A stretch of DNA of 64,000 nucleotides from an uncultured Pelagibacteraceae bacterium (lineage in GTDB: Bacteria > Pseudomonadota > Alphaproteobacteria > Pelagibacterales > Pelagibacteraceae), in assembly GCA_902611815.1 (NCBI GenBank), contig CACMAZ010000001.1, forward strand, positions 1 to 64,000, given 5' to 3'. The notes below the pieces were generated by a model that was given only the letters and a program-made list of their open reading frames with translations, made no database searches and was not told the DNA's origin. Made by a program: the position numbers and the translations under genes. This document shows, piece by piece, positions 28,254 to 36,368 of this stretch; within the stretch, counting starts at the first letter, position 1; each line of letters opens with the position of its first letter.

Positions 28254-28883
28254 TTATTTCATTACCTCATATAATCCAAGCCAGGCATTCACTTCTTTAC
28301 TAGCAAGATATTGAGATTTAAAAAACTCTAATTTTTTACATTTATTTGTGTCACATAATTCTTTTAATTTTTTATCAAAACCATATTCTTCATGAATACC
28401 TTCATTAATCGTAAAACATATTAAACCTTTGTTTTTGGTAATTCTTACAAACTCATCTAAAGCAGGTGGTTTAACATGTGCATAAGTAAATGTACCAACA
28501 CACATCACTGCATCAAATTTATTATCTTCATGATTTATTTTTTTATTAAGATCAGCTTTCTCTAATAAATGATAAAGACCATTTGGAACTAAATCTAAAA
28601 GATTTTGGGAAAGATCTGCACCATAAAAGTTTTTAAAACCATATTTTTTTAATTCAACCCCAACTAACCCTGTACCACAACCAGCATCGTAAATTTTGAT
28701 TTCTTTATCATTTGCATATTTATTAAAAACCTCAGATGTTTCTTTTGGACCAGTGTAATTCCAGTCTGACATATCTTTGTCGTACTTGTTTTCTTTACCC
28801 CAGTCATCATAGAACTTCATCACATCCTCTGTTTTTTTTAGAGTATGTAATGGAACTTTATTTCCTATATCTTTTTGAGCCAT
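28254..28883 (-). CDS. SAM-dependent class I methyltransferase
   Basis: A 209-residue methyltransferase with motif I YDAGCGTGLVGVEL, acidic YGADLSQNLLDL, motif IV-like FDAVMCVGTFTYAHV and LDEFVRITKNKGLICFTIN. The N terminus, TLKKTEDVMKFYDDWGKENKYDKDM, matches the helper helix of Williams-Beuren/WBSCR27-like enzymes. The substrate is not readable. It is downstream of the dioxygenase gene on the same strand (16-base gap), so the two probably act together or are at least co-transcribed. Confidence 0.8.
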   Translation of the reverse strand: MAQKDIGNKVPLHTLKKTEDVMKFYDDWGKENKYDKDMSDWNYTGPKETSEVFNKYANDKEIKIYDAGCGTGLVGVELKKYGFKNFYGADLSQNLLDLVPNGLYHLLEKADLNKKINHEDNKFDAVMCVGTFTYAHVKPPALDEFVRITKNKGLICFTINEGIHEEYGFDKKLKELCDTNKCKKLEFFKSQYLASKEVNAWLGLYEVMK

Positions 28884-28899
28884 TGGATTGATAATTTAA

Positions 28900-30000
28900 T
28901 TAAATAAATTTTCTAAGTAAATGTCTAAGTTTACCTTCCGAGGAGTCATAATCAATATAACAACCTTGTAAAAATCTATTTCCTTCATTTGGATTGAATT
29001 CTGTTCTACCGTGTAAGAGCCTATAATTATCCATCATCAATAAATCACCTGGCATTAATTTAAATTTAATTAAAAACTTATCTGAGTTGTATATTTCTGA
29101 TATTTTATTTCTTGCTTGGTAGTATAAATCTAGTCTTTCTTTTTCTAAAGCAGGCACGAAATCTAATCTTGTACTAAATCTTACTTGTTTAATTTTGCTA
29201 TCTTCGTCTAATTCAATAAGTTGGCCTACATTTTCTAACACAACATCTTTATCAACAAATCTAAATTTTACCTTTACTTTTGTAAGAATTTTAAAAAAAT
29301 TAGGATGATTTTTCTTTAAACTTTCTGCAACTGAAAACCCATCTACCAAAGTTGAATATCCTCCACTAACTTCATTTTCAATACAATGTAATAATTGAAT
29401 ATTAGGTATAGGTTTTCTATATGGGTTATCCGTGTGAGGTGATAAAGGCAAAGGTGTATATGCTAAGTCGTTTGGATTAGGTTTTGACTTTACATTAAAA
29501 TATTCTCCAAAATTAGTCCTTCTAATACTTCCTATTGAATTTGCAAATTTAACAATGAAATTATCTTTTGTAGGAATATTAGAAATTACTACAAAACCAT
29601 TTTTGTAAAATGATTTTAAAAGCTCTAACATTTCGTCACTTTCAAAAAAATTATCTTTAAATTTAAAATTTTTTATATCTTTAAGGTTTGAATCCCATAA
29701 AACTGGTTTTATTAGATCTTTTAAAAAGACATCTGAATTAAATTCTTTTTCTATTTTGTCAATTTCAATCTTTGATTTTACGCCATCGCTAAATTCAATA
29801 TCTAAAAGCTTATCTATAATATTTACTTTGTTAATTTTTATATCTTTTAAAAACGATGGATCAAAAAGACGTTGCTCGGTATTTTTATCTAAGTGTTCTT
29901 CCTCGCTTACTCTTTCTCTAAGCCAAATAGGGTGTAACTCCCATTTATTTGAACCTTCAAAAACAAATACTTTGTTATTTTGTTCTAATTCAATTTTCAT
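28900..30000 (-). CDS. gamma-butyrobetaine dioxygenase-like Fe(II)/2-oxoglutarate oxygenase
   Basis: A 366-residue TauD/BBOX-family oxygenase. The iron site HxD is in LSPHTDNPYRKP and the distal His in LLHGRTEFNPNEGNRFLQG, which also carries the 2-oxoglutarate arginine. The N-terminal segment has the GBBH-type HPIWLRERVSEEE in place of the usual WLRDNC-type motif, so the zinc-binding cysteines of animal and many bacterial enzymes are missing. The likely reaction is hydroxylation of a trimethylammonium acid such as gamma-butyrobetaine (giving carnitine), but the substrate is inferred only from fold. A methyltransferase gene follows on the same strand. Confidence 0.8.
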   Translation of the reverse strand: MKIELEQNNKVFVFEGSNKWELHPIWLRERVSEEEHLDKNTEQRLFDPSFLKDIKINKVNIIDKLLDIEFSDGVKSKIEIDKIEKEFNSDVFLKDLIKPVLWDSNLKDIKNFKFKDNFFESDEMLELLKSFYKNGFVVISNIPTKDNFIVKFANSIGSIRRTNFGEYFNVKSKPNPNDLAYTPLPLSPHTDNPYRKPIPNIQLLHCIENEVSGGYSTLVDGFSVAESLKKNHPNFFKILTKVKVKFRFVDKDVVLENVGQLIELDEDSKIKQVRFSTRLDFVPALEKERLDLYYQARNKISEIYNSDKFLIKFKLMPGDLLMMDNYRLLHGRTEFNPNEGNRFLQGCYIDYDSSEGKLRHLLRKFI

Positions 30001-30085
30001 ACTAATATTCCTAGATATCTCAAAAAATTTACTTTTATCAAGTAAAATTAAATAGTAATAAGCTCATCTATACGAGCAAAAATAA

Positions 30086-30871
30086 ATGAAAAACAAAGAT
30101 ATTTATAATTTTCTAATTTCTTTAGCTAGAGATTTAAACAAATTTTATAAGTTAAAATTAAACAAAAAATTTAAAGCTAAGAATAAAGGTAGCGATTCTA
30201 ATTATGACCCAGTTACCATTGCAGATAAAAAATTTGAAAAATTTATTAGAAATAAAATAAGTAAAAAATTTCCTCAACACTCAATTATTGGTGAAGAATT
30301 TGGATTAAAAAATAAAAAAAGTGATTATTCTTGGGTTATAGATCCAATTGATGGAACTAGATCATTTGTAATTGGATATCCATCATGGAGTAATTTAATT
30401 GCATTTTGTTATAAGAATAAACCAATTATGGGATTAGCAAACTTTCCTATCCTAAATAAATTTTATATCAATCAGGATAGTAAAAAAGCCTTTCTTTTTA
30501 ATGGGAAGAAAAAAATAAAATTAAGATCTTCAAATTGTAAAAAATTTAAACATGCAAAAATATCAGGAGATTTTCACGGTCAGTATAGTTTAGATAAACT
30601 TAAAAAAGTTAAGAAACTATTACCACGAATGCAGTTTCCTTGTATGGATGCTTTAAGTTACTCACATTTTTGTGAAGGTAAAATTGATACAGTGTTTCAA
30701 AGCGGAAATAAAATATGGGATATTTATCCTTTAATTCCCATCATAAAAGCGTCAGGTGGAACCGTAACTAATTGGGAAAATAAAGAAAATTTTAAAAGTG
30801 GCAATGTTTTAATATCTTCGAGCAGGCTAATTCACAAACAAATGCTTAAGATGTTAAAACCGCTCAATTAA
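30086..30871 (+). CDS. hisN: inositol-monophosphatase-family histidinol-phosphatase
   Basis: A 261-residue magnesium-dependent phosphatase. Metal ligands are in IIGEEFG, WVIDPIDGTRSF and KIWDIYPLIPIIKASGGTV. The DPIDGTxxFxxGxPxW form and the Y in GYPSWSNLIAF are close to alphaproteobacterial HisN proteins that dephosphorylate histidinol phosphate. Other family members act on inositol phosphate or PAP, so the substrate is probable and not proven. Its stop and that of the convergent epimerase share TTAA. Confidence 0.8.
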   Translation: MKNKDIYNFLISLARDLNKFYKLKLNKKFKAKNKGSDSNYDPVTIADKKFEKFIRNKISKKFPQHSIIGEEFGLKNKKSDYSWVIDPIDGTRSFVIGYPSWSNLIAFCYKNKPIMGLANFPILNKFYINQDSKKAFLFNGKKKIKLRSSNCKKFKHAKISGDFHGQYSLDKLKKVKKLLPRMQFPCMDALSYSHFCEGKIDTVFQSGNKIWDIYPLIPIIKASGGTVTNWENKENFKSGNVLISSSRLIHKQMLKMLKPLN

Positions 30872-31746
30872 TTATTTTTAATAAAATTTTTTATATAATC
30901 TCTTAATTTGATTTTACCAAAGTGTTTGTAGACTTTGTTAGAAAGATTCATATTAGTAAGAGCAGATGCATATCTTTCCCCAGCTCTTCTTGGCAAGTAT
31001 TTGATTTTACTTTTAAACATTTTTGCAACCTTGATGATTGAAAAACTTTCTCTATGAGAAATACTGTAGTGTCTACAAAGATTTTTTTTCCAAGCCATAT
31101 AGCAAATTTTAACTGTATCATCAATGTGAGTGAATCTTCTTGATTGAGTTCCAGGTCTTACAACAGGAAGTGGCCTTTTTCTTTTGTAAAAATCTTCAAA
31201 TATTCCAATAACGGTTGCCATACTTCCTTTACCAATTTGATTGGGCCCATATACATTATAAAAATAAATTATTTCATATTTAAAATTAAACCATTTCTTC
31301 ATATTCTCTAAGAGTTCTAAATTTTTCGCTTTTGTAAAAGCGTAAGGTGATAAATCTTTATCTTTACCTTTGTTTCCAAGAGATGCAGATGTAGCGCTAT
31401 AAATTAATTTGATTTTGTTTTTTAAACAAAAATTTATTACAGCATTAGTACCTATAGAGTTTGAGTCTATACATTTATCCATCTGTAAAAAACTTTGATA
31501 AATTCTAGCAAATTCCCCAAAATGAAAAATAGAGTGAATTTTTTTTGGGTTTATTACTGAACTAATATTTTTTGTATGTGCTTTTATATATCTTACTCTT
31601 GAACTTCTAATATGATTTTTCTTTGAGCTGGAGCTATAATTATCAATTGAAATTATATGCAGTTTTGTTTTATCTAAAAAATATTTAATAAGATTTGTTC
31701 CGACAAATCCTGCTCCACCAGTGATTACTATCTTTTTAGCGCTCAT
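30868..31746 (-). CDS. NAD(P)-dependent nucleotide-sugar epimerase/dehydratase
   Basis: Extended short-chain dehydrogenase with the NAD loop ITGGAGFVGTNL, the catalytic Ser region SATSASLG and the YxxxK pair in SPYAFTKAK. It also has YFYNVYGPNQIGKG and RRFTHIDDTV, typical of UDP-glucose 4-epimerase relatives. At about 292 residues it is shorter than GalE (about 335). It is rich in Lys and likely works on a sugar nucleotide for envelope glycans; the specific sugar is unknown. I start at the ATG at 31746; an in-frame TTG precedes it directly. Confidence 0.82.
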   Translation of the reverse strand: MSAKKIVITGGAGFVGTNLIKYFLDKTKLHIISIDNYSSSSKKNHIRSSRVRYIKAHTKNISSVINPKKIHSIFHFGEFARIYQSFLQMDKCIDSNSIGTNAVINFCLKNKIKLIYSATSASLGNKGKDKDLSPYAFTKAKNLELLENMKKWFNFKYEIIYFYNVYGPNQIGKGSMATVIGIFEDFYKRKRPLPVVRPGTQSRRFTHIDDTVKICYMAWKKNLCRHYSISHRESFSIIKVAKMFKSKIKYLPRRAGERYASALTNMNLSNKVYKHFGKIKLRDYIKNFIKNN

Positions 31747-31821
31747 CAAACAATTATCTATTAATTTAAATATTTATTTATGTAAATAACTAAATTAAGA
31801 TAACAATTAAATAGGAGGAAT

Positions 31822-32214
31822 ATGGAAATTTTTAAACCAATAAATGAAAAAAAAGCCAAAGGCAAAGTCAAAAAAATTTTTAGTGAAATTAAAAAAATAA
31901 GAAAAATATCAAAAATACCAAATTTTTGGAGATCAATTGCGCATAATCCTGCATTGCTTGAAAGAACTTGGAATAGTCTTAAAGCAATTATGAAAGATGG
32001 AGCTTTGGATGCTGTTACAAAAGAGTTAATTTATGTAGCTGTTTCAATTACTAATAGCTGTGGATATTGTACAAGATCACATACTTTTGCAGCTAAAAAG
32101 AAGGGCGCAACAGATCAAATGATAAAGGAAATGATTGACGTTGTTGGTATAGCAAATCAAAATAATAAATTAGTTGAGGCTTATCAGGTGGAAGTAGATA
32201 AAATTTATAAATAA
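31822..32214 (+). CDS. AhpD-like/carboxymuconolactone decarboxylase-family protein
   Basis: A 130-residue helical protein with the AhpD-type redox motif SCGYCTRSH (CxxC plus His). The family includes peroxidase-linked AhpD, whose CxxC reduces peroxiredoxin or alkyl hydroperoxides. A good ribosome site (AGGAGG) precedes the start. The next gene begins one base after its stop, suggesting an operon with the SMR-type membrane protein. The substrate is not known. Confidence 0.85.
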   Translation: MEIFKPINEKKAKGKVKKIFSEIKKIRKISKIPNFWRSIAHNPALLERTWNSLKAIMKDGALDAVTKELIYVAVSITNSCGYCTRSHTFAAKKKGATDQMIKEMIDVVGIANQNNKLVEAYQVEVDKIYK

Positions 32215-32215
32215 T

Positions 32216-32551
32216 ATGAGCAATTTAATCGGATATGTATATTTACTTTTAGCAGTTATTCTTGGAATAACTTCTAACGGCTTTCTTAAAACTACAAATG
32301 GTTTTACTAACATTGGCCCAACAATTATGTGCATGGTTACTATACTTCTTTGTATATTTTTTTTGGCAAAAGCAATGATGATAATACCTGTTGGGTTTAC
32401 ATACGCGACTTACGGAGGTTTAACAATCACTGCGGTGACTATTTTTGGAATACTTAAATATAATCAAATTCCAAATATCTATGGCATTATTGGTATAACT
32501 TTAATTATTATAGGTGTAGTGCTTGTAAATTTTTTAGGAAAAACCTCTTAA
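32216..32551 (+). CDS. small multidrug resistance (SMR)-family protein lacking the conserved glutamate
   Basis: A 111-residue protein with four membrane segments. Alignment to EmrE is good over the whole length: FLKTTNGFT against LMKFSEGFT, and IPVGFTYATYGGLTI against IPTGIAYAIWSGVGI. At the position of the essential Glu14 of EmrE, this sequence has Gly17 (AVILGITSN). That glutamate couples proton and drug movement, so ordinary drug efflux is unlikely. It might be one half of a hetero-oligomer, a lipid or metabolite carrier, or inactive. Its ATG is one base from the AhpD-like stop. Confidence 0.8.
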   Translation: MSNLIGYVYLLLAVILGITSNGFLKTTNGFTNIGPTIMCMVTILLCIFFLAKAMMIIPVGFTYATYGGLTITAVTIFGILKYNQIPNIYGIIGITLIIIGVVLVNFLGKTS

Positions 32552-32620
32552 AAAATAACTAGGACAATTCTGTACATTTTAAAACATTGAAAATTTAAAA
32601 AATTTTATTATTTTAGAAAC

Positions 32621-32764
32621 ATGAATGTATGTTATGCAACATTATTAGGAATAGCTTTTTTAGCAACTATTGTATTTATATTTAGAAAACCATCAAAAAA
32701 AGAGTTAGAAAAATTTGAAAGTAAAGACCAAGATAAAATTAATTGGTCTAAAATGGGTTTTTAA
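32621..32764 (+). CDS. small single-span membrane protein, 47 residues
   Basis: ATG at 32621 opens 47 codons in a 240-base gap. The first half is a hydrophobic segment (CYATLLGIAFLATIVFIF); the second is charged (KPSKKELEKFESKDQDK) and ends in WSKMGF. Its order (membrane segment, then soluble tail) resembles small assembly or tail-anchored subunits, but I do not recognise a family. Composition matches the neighbouring genes, and it ends 27 bases before the SRAP gene. Confidence 0.55.
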   Translation: MNVCYATLLGIAFLATIVFIFRKPSKKELEKFESKDQDKINWSKMGF

Positions 32765-32791
32765 TTTTTTCAATTAAAGTATAATTAATCT

Positions 32792-33415
32792 ATGTGTGGC
32801 AGGTATGTAATTACCAAACCAGTTGAAAAAACTGTTAAAATTGTAAAATCATCGACAACAGTTAAAGATGATGAAAACTTTAACGCACATCCAAGTCAAG
32901 CATTACCAATTATAAAATCATATTCGAATGGCAAGACTTTAGAATTAGTGAAGTGGGGAATAGTGCCATCGTGGGCAAAACAAAAAGATTTTAGACCTTT
33001 AATAAATGCAAGAATAGAAACAATTGATGAAAAAGTTTCTTTTAAAAAACTTATAAAAACAACAAGATGTGTTGCCGTAATGGATGGATTTTATGAGTGG
33101 AAAAGATCTAAAGAAAGCAAAACTCCATTTTATTTTACAAGAGAAGATAAAAAACCATTATACGTGGCTGGAATTTTTGAAAATAACGAATTTTGTTTAA
33201 TTACTGAAGAGGCTAGTCAAAACGTTATGGATATACATCATAGACAGCCAGTTATTTTAGATAATAATGAAATAGATAATTATTTAGATCTTAAAAAGGA
33301 TGGCAAAAAATTCTTGAGCCAGATTAAGAAAATTCCTTTAAATTTTTATGAGATATCTAAAGAAGTTAATAAACCCACAAACAATTATCCATCATTGATT
33401 AGTAAGTTAAATTAA
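32792..33415 (+). CDS. SRAP (YedK/HMCES-like) abasic-site DNA-protein cross-linking protein
   Basis: SRAP proteins shield abasic sites in single-stranded DNA by forming a covalent bond with Cys2. Cys2 is present at the start (MCGRYVITKP), and the other active-site residues are visible in PLINARIET (Asn), MDGFYEWKR (Glu) and MDIHHRQPVIL (His; usually HxRMP). The 207-residue length is typical. It helps tolerate abasic DNA during replication. A hypothetical gene starts two bases after its stop. Confidence 0.93.
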   Translation: MCGRYVITKPVEKTVKIVKSSTTVKDDENFNAHPSQALPIIKSYSNGKTLELVKWGIVPSWAKQKDFRPLINARIETIDEKVSFKKLIKTTRCVAVMDGFYEWKRSKESKTPFYFTREDKKPLYVAGIFENNEFCLITEEASQNVMDIHHRQPVILDNNEIDNYLDLKKDGKKFLSQIKKIPLNFYEISKEVNKPTNNYPSLISKLN

Positions 33416-33417
33416 TA

Positions 33418-33945
33418 ATGGATTTAACTAAGTATAAAAACAAAAGTAGAATTCTATTAATTAAATCCCCAAATTATAAACTAAAGGATTACTTAAATAT
33501 TAAGCATGTTTATCAAAAACATATAAAAAAATTTCACAAAAGACATGTTAAGTTAATTACAAAAATAGATAAAAAAGGTTTTAAAATAAATTTTATTGAC
33601 TTTGATGGCAAAACAAAAAAAGTTTTGAATAAAGTTAATACCAATACTTTATTTAAATATATTGATACTCTAAAAATTAGTAAGACTATAAAACCAATAA
33701 ATTTATCTCTATTTTCAGATTATAATCCTAAAACTACGACCCACGGGTTAGGTTTTAAAAATAAGGAAAAAGCTTTGTATACAGTTGATACAATTAAAAA
33801 CAGACCTATAAAATATCAAGTTAATGTAATTACAACTATGCTAGGACGCGCAAAAAAACACCCCCATAAAACAAATGATATGAATGATGCTATAAAAGTT
33901 TTTAGTAAATGGATGTCTAATTATAAAGAAAGGTTTAAGAAGTAA
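33418..33945 (+). CDS. conserved-looking hypothetical protein
   Basis: A 175-residue very basic soluble protein, with no signal peptide or membrane segment. Its first half (MDLTKYKNKSRILLIKSPNY) alternates beta strand and charge. The second half has TTTHGLGFKNKEKALYTVD and MLGRAKKHPHKTNDMNDA, with a conserved-looking GRAKKHPHKT motif. It may bind nucleic acid because of its charge and its position after the SRAP gene. I do not recognise a family. Confidence 0.6.
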   Translation: MDLTKYKNKSRILLIKSPNYKLKDYLNIKHVYQKHIKKFHKRHVKLITKIDKKGFKINFIDFDGKTKKVLNKVNTNTLFKYIDTLKISKTIKPINLSLFSDYNPKTTTHGLGFKNKEKALYTVDTIKNRPIKYQVNVITTMLGRAKKHPHKTNDMNDAIKVFSKWMSNYKERFKK

Positions 33946-33957
33946 TTATATTTAAAA

Positions 33958-34377
33958 CTACTTTTTTTTCTTCTTACAATTATATTTTTTGGTGTTTTTT
34001 GTATTACCAGTATTTGAATGATACCATTCTGTGTAACGGGTTAATTTTGCAAAATCATTTACAGATACTGAATTAGAGCTAGTCAATATTTTACCTTCGT
34101 GTTTATACTTGCGTTTTTTAAACATACATGTGCCTTTTTTATCTTTAGCTATAAATACAACACCTTCTATTGAGATTGTATTTTTGCTGATCTTCTCTTT
34201 AGAACACCATTGTTTATATTTATTTTTAGTAAAAGAATTTTTATATAAAATATTATCAGCGGTTTCTCCTTTAATATATTTGTAAGTATTTTTTCCACAT
34301 CTCATTATAATTTCCTCTGCTGATATAGATGTGGTAAATAAGATTAAAAATAAATAAATAAATATTTTTTTTATCAT
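33958..34377 (-). CDS. small secreted protein with four cysteines
   Basis: A 139-residue protein with a clear signal peptide (MIKKIFIYLFLILFTTSISA, then EE). The mature part has four cysteines (MRCGK, QWCSK, GTCMF, YNCKK), probably two disulfides in the periplasm, and a Lys-rich end. No family recognised. It lies two bases after the SHOCT protein on the same strand and likely belongs to its operon. Confidence 0.6.
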   Translation of the reverse strand: MIKKIFIYLFLILFTTSISAEEIIMRCGKNTYKYIKGETADNILYKNSFTKNKYKQWCSKEKISKNTISIEGVVFIAKDKKGTCMFKKRKYKHEGKILTSSNSVSVNDFAKLTRYTEWYHSNTGNTKNTKKYNCKKKKK

Positions 34378-34379
34378 TT

Positions 34380-34928
34380 TTATTGGATAGCTTTTATTGC
34401 TTCCTCATATTCTTCTTGATTAATTATACCTTGGTTTAATAGAGATTTTAACTGTTTAATTTGCTCTTCCTCAATATTTTCTGGAGGTTTTTCGTGAGAA
34501 ACTAAACCAAGCTCATCAAGAAATTGTTTAACATCGAAACCTTTCGGAATAGTCTTATTTAATCCATTCCAAACAATCTTTCTTTTTTTTGCAAATATTC
34601 TACATTTCTTTTTTACTCCAGAATTTTTTTTTGTATTTCTCTCGCAATGCCTTATTGTATCTGTTAAAGCCCTATCAGGATTGCAGCTATCACCTTTAAA
34701 ACAATAATAATAACCACTATCTTGTCCATCTTCAGAAATGGCAAAAACTAAACCTATGCCAGATTGATTATGACCACCTTTTTTATCATGAATTGTTTCA
34801 GATAAATATTTTTCAAATCTATTTACATTATATTGATTAAGCTTTATCTCACCAAAACCTATTAAATCTGCAAACAAATTGTTTTGTATAAATAGACATA
34901 AAAATAAAATAAGTATTAATCTTTTCAT
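34380..34928 (-). CDS. secreted four-cysteine protein with C-terminal SHOCT domain
   Basis: A 182-residue protein with a signal peptide (MKRLILILFLCLFIQNNLFA). The central block has YYYCFKGDSCNPDRALT, RHCERNT and VKKKCRIFAKKRKIVWNG, and is shared with the protein encoded at 57547-58191 (there YYSYCPLKYG, QACSKGS, SKCKLFARGYKVVWGG). The C-terminal 30 residues, IKQLKSLLNQGIINQEEYEEA, are a SHOCT motif. SHOCT segments are short helical hairpins of unclear role in oligomerisation. The function is unknown. Confidence 0.65.
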   Translation of the reverse strand: MKRLILILFLCLFIQNNLFADLIGFGEIKLNQYNVNRFEKYLSETIHDKKGGHNQSGIGLVFAISEDGQDSGYYYCFKGDSCNPDRALTDTIRHCERNTKKNSGVKKKCRIFAKKRKIVWNGLNKTIPKGFDVKQFLDELGLVSHEKPPENIEEEQIKQLKSLLNQGIINQEEYEEAIKAIQ

Positions 34929-34972
34929 TAAATTAATTTATCACTTTACTAAAAAAATGTTTAGTAAAAATT

Positions 34973-35194
34973 CTAGGAAGTAATTTTATCTACAAATTTT
35001 TTAACAACTGGGGCAAGACTTAATACAGTAATAATTGCAATAGGTAAGCTTACAGACCAAGCTTTCAAAAATCGTTTTATATATAATTCGTCTAGCCCAG
35101 TGTTAATATAAGTAATTAACAAAGTCATAATAAGACTTGTAAAAAATCCCACAATCAATGTAAAAAGTAATTGAGAGTATTTTTTTGGTAACAT
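34973..35194 (-). CDS. DUF2798-type small membrane protein
   Basis: A 73-residue protein with two membrane segments, LLFTLIVGFFTSLIMTLLITY and FLKAWSVSLPIAIITVLSLAP, joined by a short loop. The FxxSLxMT pattern in helix 1 and the AWxxSxPIAxxxxLxxAP pattern in helix 2 match DUF2798. The role is unknown. It is the last of a run of small genes on the minus strand. Confidence 0.75.
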   Translation of the reverse strand: MLPKKYSQLLFTLIVGFFTSLIMTLLITYINTGLDELYIKRFLKAWSVSLPIAIITVLSLAPVVKKFVDKITS

Positions 35195-35211
35195 CTGCTT
35201 AGGTAATATTG

Positions 35212-35628
35212 TTATACGTAAATTTTATCGGCCAAACCATAACAAAGTACAGCACTTATTATAACAAGAACAAGTGGAGCATATATTCCATCATTCCTAG
35301 TTTTCTTGGTTAGGCCAGTCTTATCAATTTTTAAAGAATAAAAATTAGTAGCTAATATTGAAACATTAATAATAAAAACTAAATTGAAAAATGCCCAAGT
35401 GGCCTCTAAACCACCTGGTCTTACAAAAGCAATATAGATTGACATTAGAACAAGGGCAACCATGAACGCACCACCAAATCGTGTCACTAACGTTGCTGTT
35501 TTATCTACACCTCTGCCTTTAAGAAATTTCTTTGTGTCAAAGACTAATTGATAAGCATAAGCGCCAACTATTATGAAATGAGCTAAGTAAATTATTAAAT
35601 AAAAAGCATTTCCAAATTTATCTATCAT
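35212..35628 (-). CDS. four-span integral membrane protein
   Basis: A 138-residue protein with about four membrane segments (FYLIIYLAHFIIVGAYAYQL, FGGAFMVALVLMSIYIAFV, AFFNLVFIINVSILATNFY, APLVLVIISAVLCYGLA). It lies between the SnoaL-like and DUF2798 genes on the same strand. I do not recognise the family, and no catalytic or transport motif stands out. The coding call rests on the clean frame, the operon position and the membrane pattern. Confidence 0.6.
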   Translation of the reverse strand: MIDKFGNAFYLIIYLAHFIIVGAYAYQLVFDTKKFLKGRGVDKTATLVTRFGGAFMVALVLMSIYIAFVRPGGLEATWAFFNLVFIINVSILATNFYSLKIDKTGLTKKTRNDGIYAPLVLVIISAVLCYGLADKIYV

Positions 35629-35646
35629 ATATTTTCCTTCATAGAT

Positions 35647-36030
35647 TTATTTTTTCATTGCATTAAACATGCTTAGAGTATCATCAAAAGTCATCATAGT
35701 GATCATTTTTCCACTATCACTTACTTCAAAGTAATGACCAAACATAGTTTCCATACCATCGGCAGACCCTTTTACTCTTACAAAAACTTTATTTCCTTCA
35801 CTTATCATATCTATAGGTTCAACTTTAAAGTTGGACCATTTTTCTGGAATTTTAGAAAATGCACCCATCATTGCTTGAGGACCTTTGTGCACCCCCGACA
35901 AAGGATGGACACCTTCTTTTCCCGGGAAAGTCCAAGTGGTATTTTCATCAACTAACTCTTTAAAAAAAGTCTCCATTTCATGTTTATTAAAAAGGTCATA
36001 ACCTAATTTTACTCTTTCTTTTGCATTCAT
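35647..36030 (-). CDS. SnoaL-like (NTF2-fold) protein
   Basis: A 127-residue NTF2-fold protein: VKLGYDLFNKHEMETFFKEL, then WTFPGKEGVHPLSGVHKG and a repeat of beta strands ending MTFDDTLSMFNAM. SnoaL-like folds serve as small cyclases, isomerases or binding proteins; no catalytic assignment can be made. A strong ribosome site (GAAGGGAGAAACAA) precedes the ATG. It is part of a minus-strand run of small proteins. Confidence 0.75.
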   Translation of the reverse strand: MNAKERVKLGYDLFNKHEMETFFKELVDENTTWTFPGKEGVHPLSGVHKGPQAMMGAFSKIPEKWSNFKVEPIDMISEGNKVFVRVKGSADGMETMFGHYFEVSDSGKMITMMTFDDTLSMFNAMKK

Positions 36031-36065
36031 TTGTTTCTCCCTTCAATATTATTTTCCAGGTTTAA

Positions 36066-36353
36066 TTACACTCCTTTAATTATAATTAAATTACCTTCAG
36101 AATTTTTTTGGCGAAGTTCTTTGACTGGTTTGTATAAATCTGAGTTATACCACTCCAATGCTTTTTCGTAAGTTGGAAATTCAATAATTACATTCCTAGT
36201 ATAATCCCATTTACCTTCCATAGATGTATATTCACCAGCTCTTACAACATACTTACCACCGAATTGTTTTATAGTTTCAGGAACTTGCTCCGCGTAAACT
36301 TTAAAACCTTCTTTATTAGTCATATTAATTTGAGCGATTACGTAACCAGGCAT
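36066..36353 (-). CDS. DUF1330-family protein
   Basis: A 95-residue alpha/beta barrel-like dimer protein of the DUF1330 family: YVIAQINMTNKEGFKVYAEQ, FGGKYVVRAGEYTSMEG, NVIIEFPTYEKALEWYNSD and LRQKNSEGNLIII. Family members are frequent in marine bacteria and have no assigned reaction; some relatives bind small hydrophobic compounds. It sits 15 bases after the next gene upstream on the same strand. Confidence 0.8.
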   Translation of the reverse strand: MPGYVIAQINMTNKEGFKVYAEQVPETIKQFGGKYVVRAGEYTSMEGKWDYTRNVIIEFPTYEKALEWYNSDLYKPVKELRQKNSEGNLIIIKGV

Positions 36354-36368
36354 CCTAGATATTTAGTA

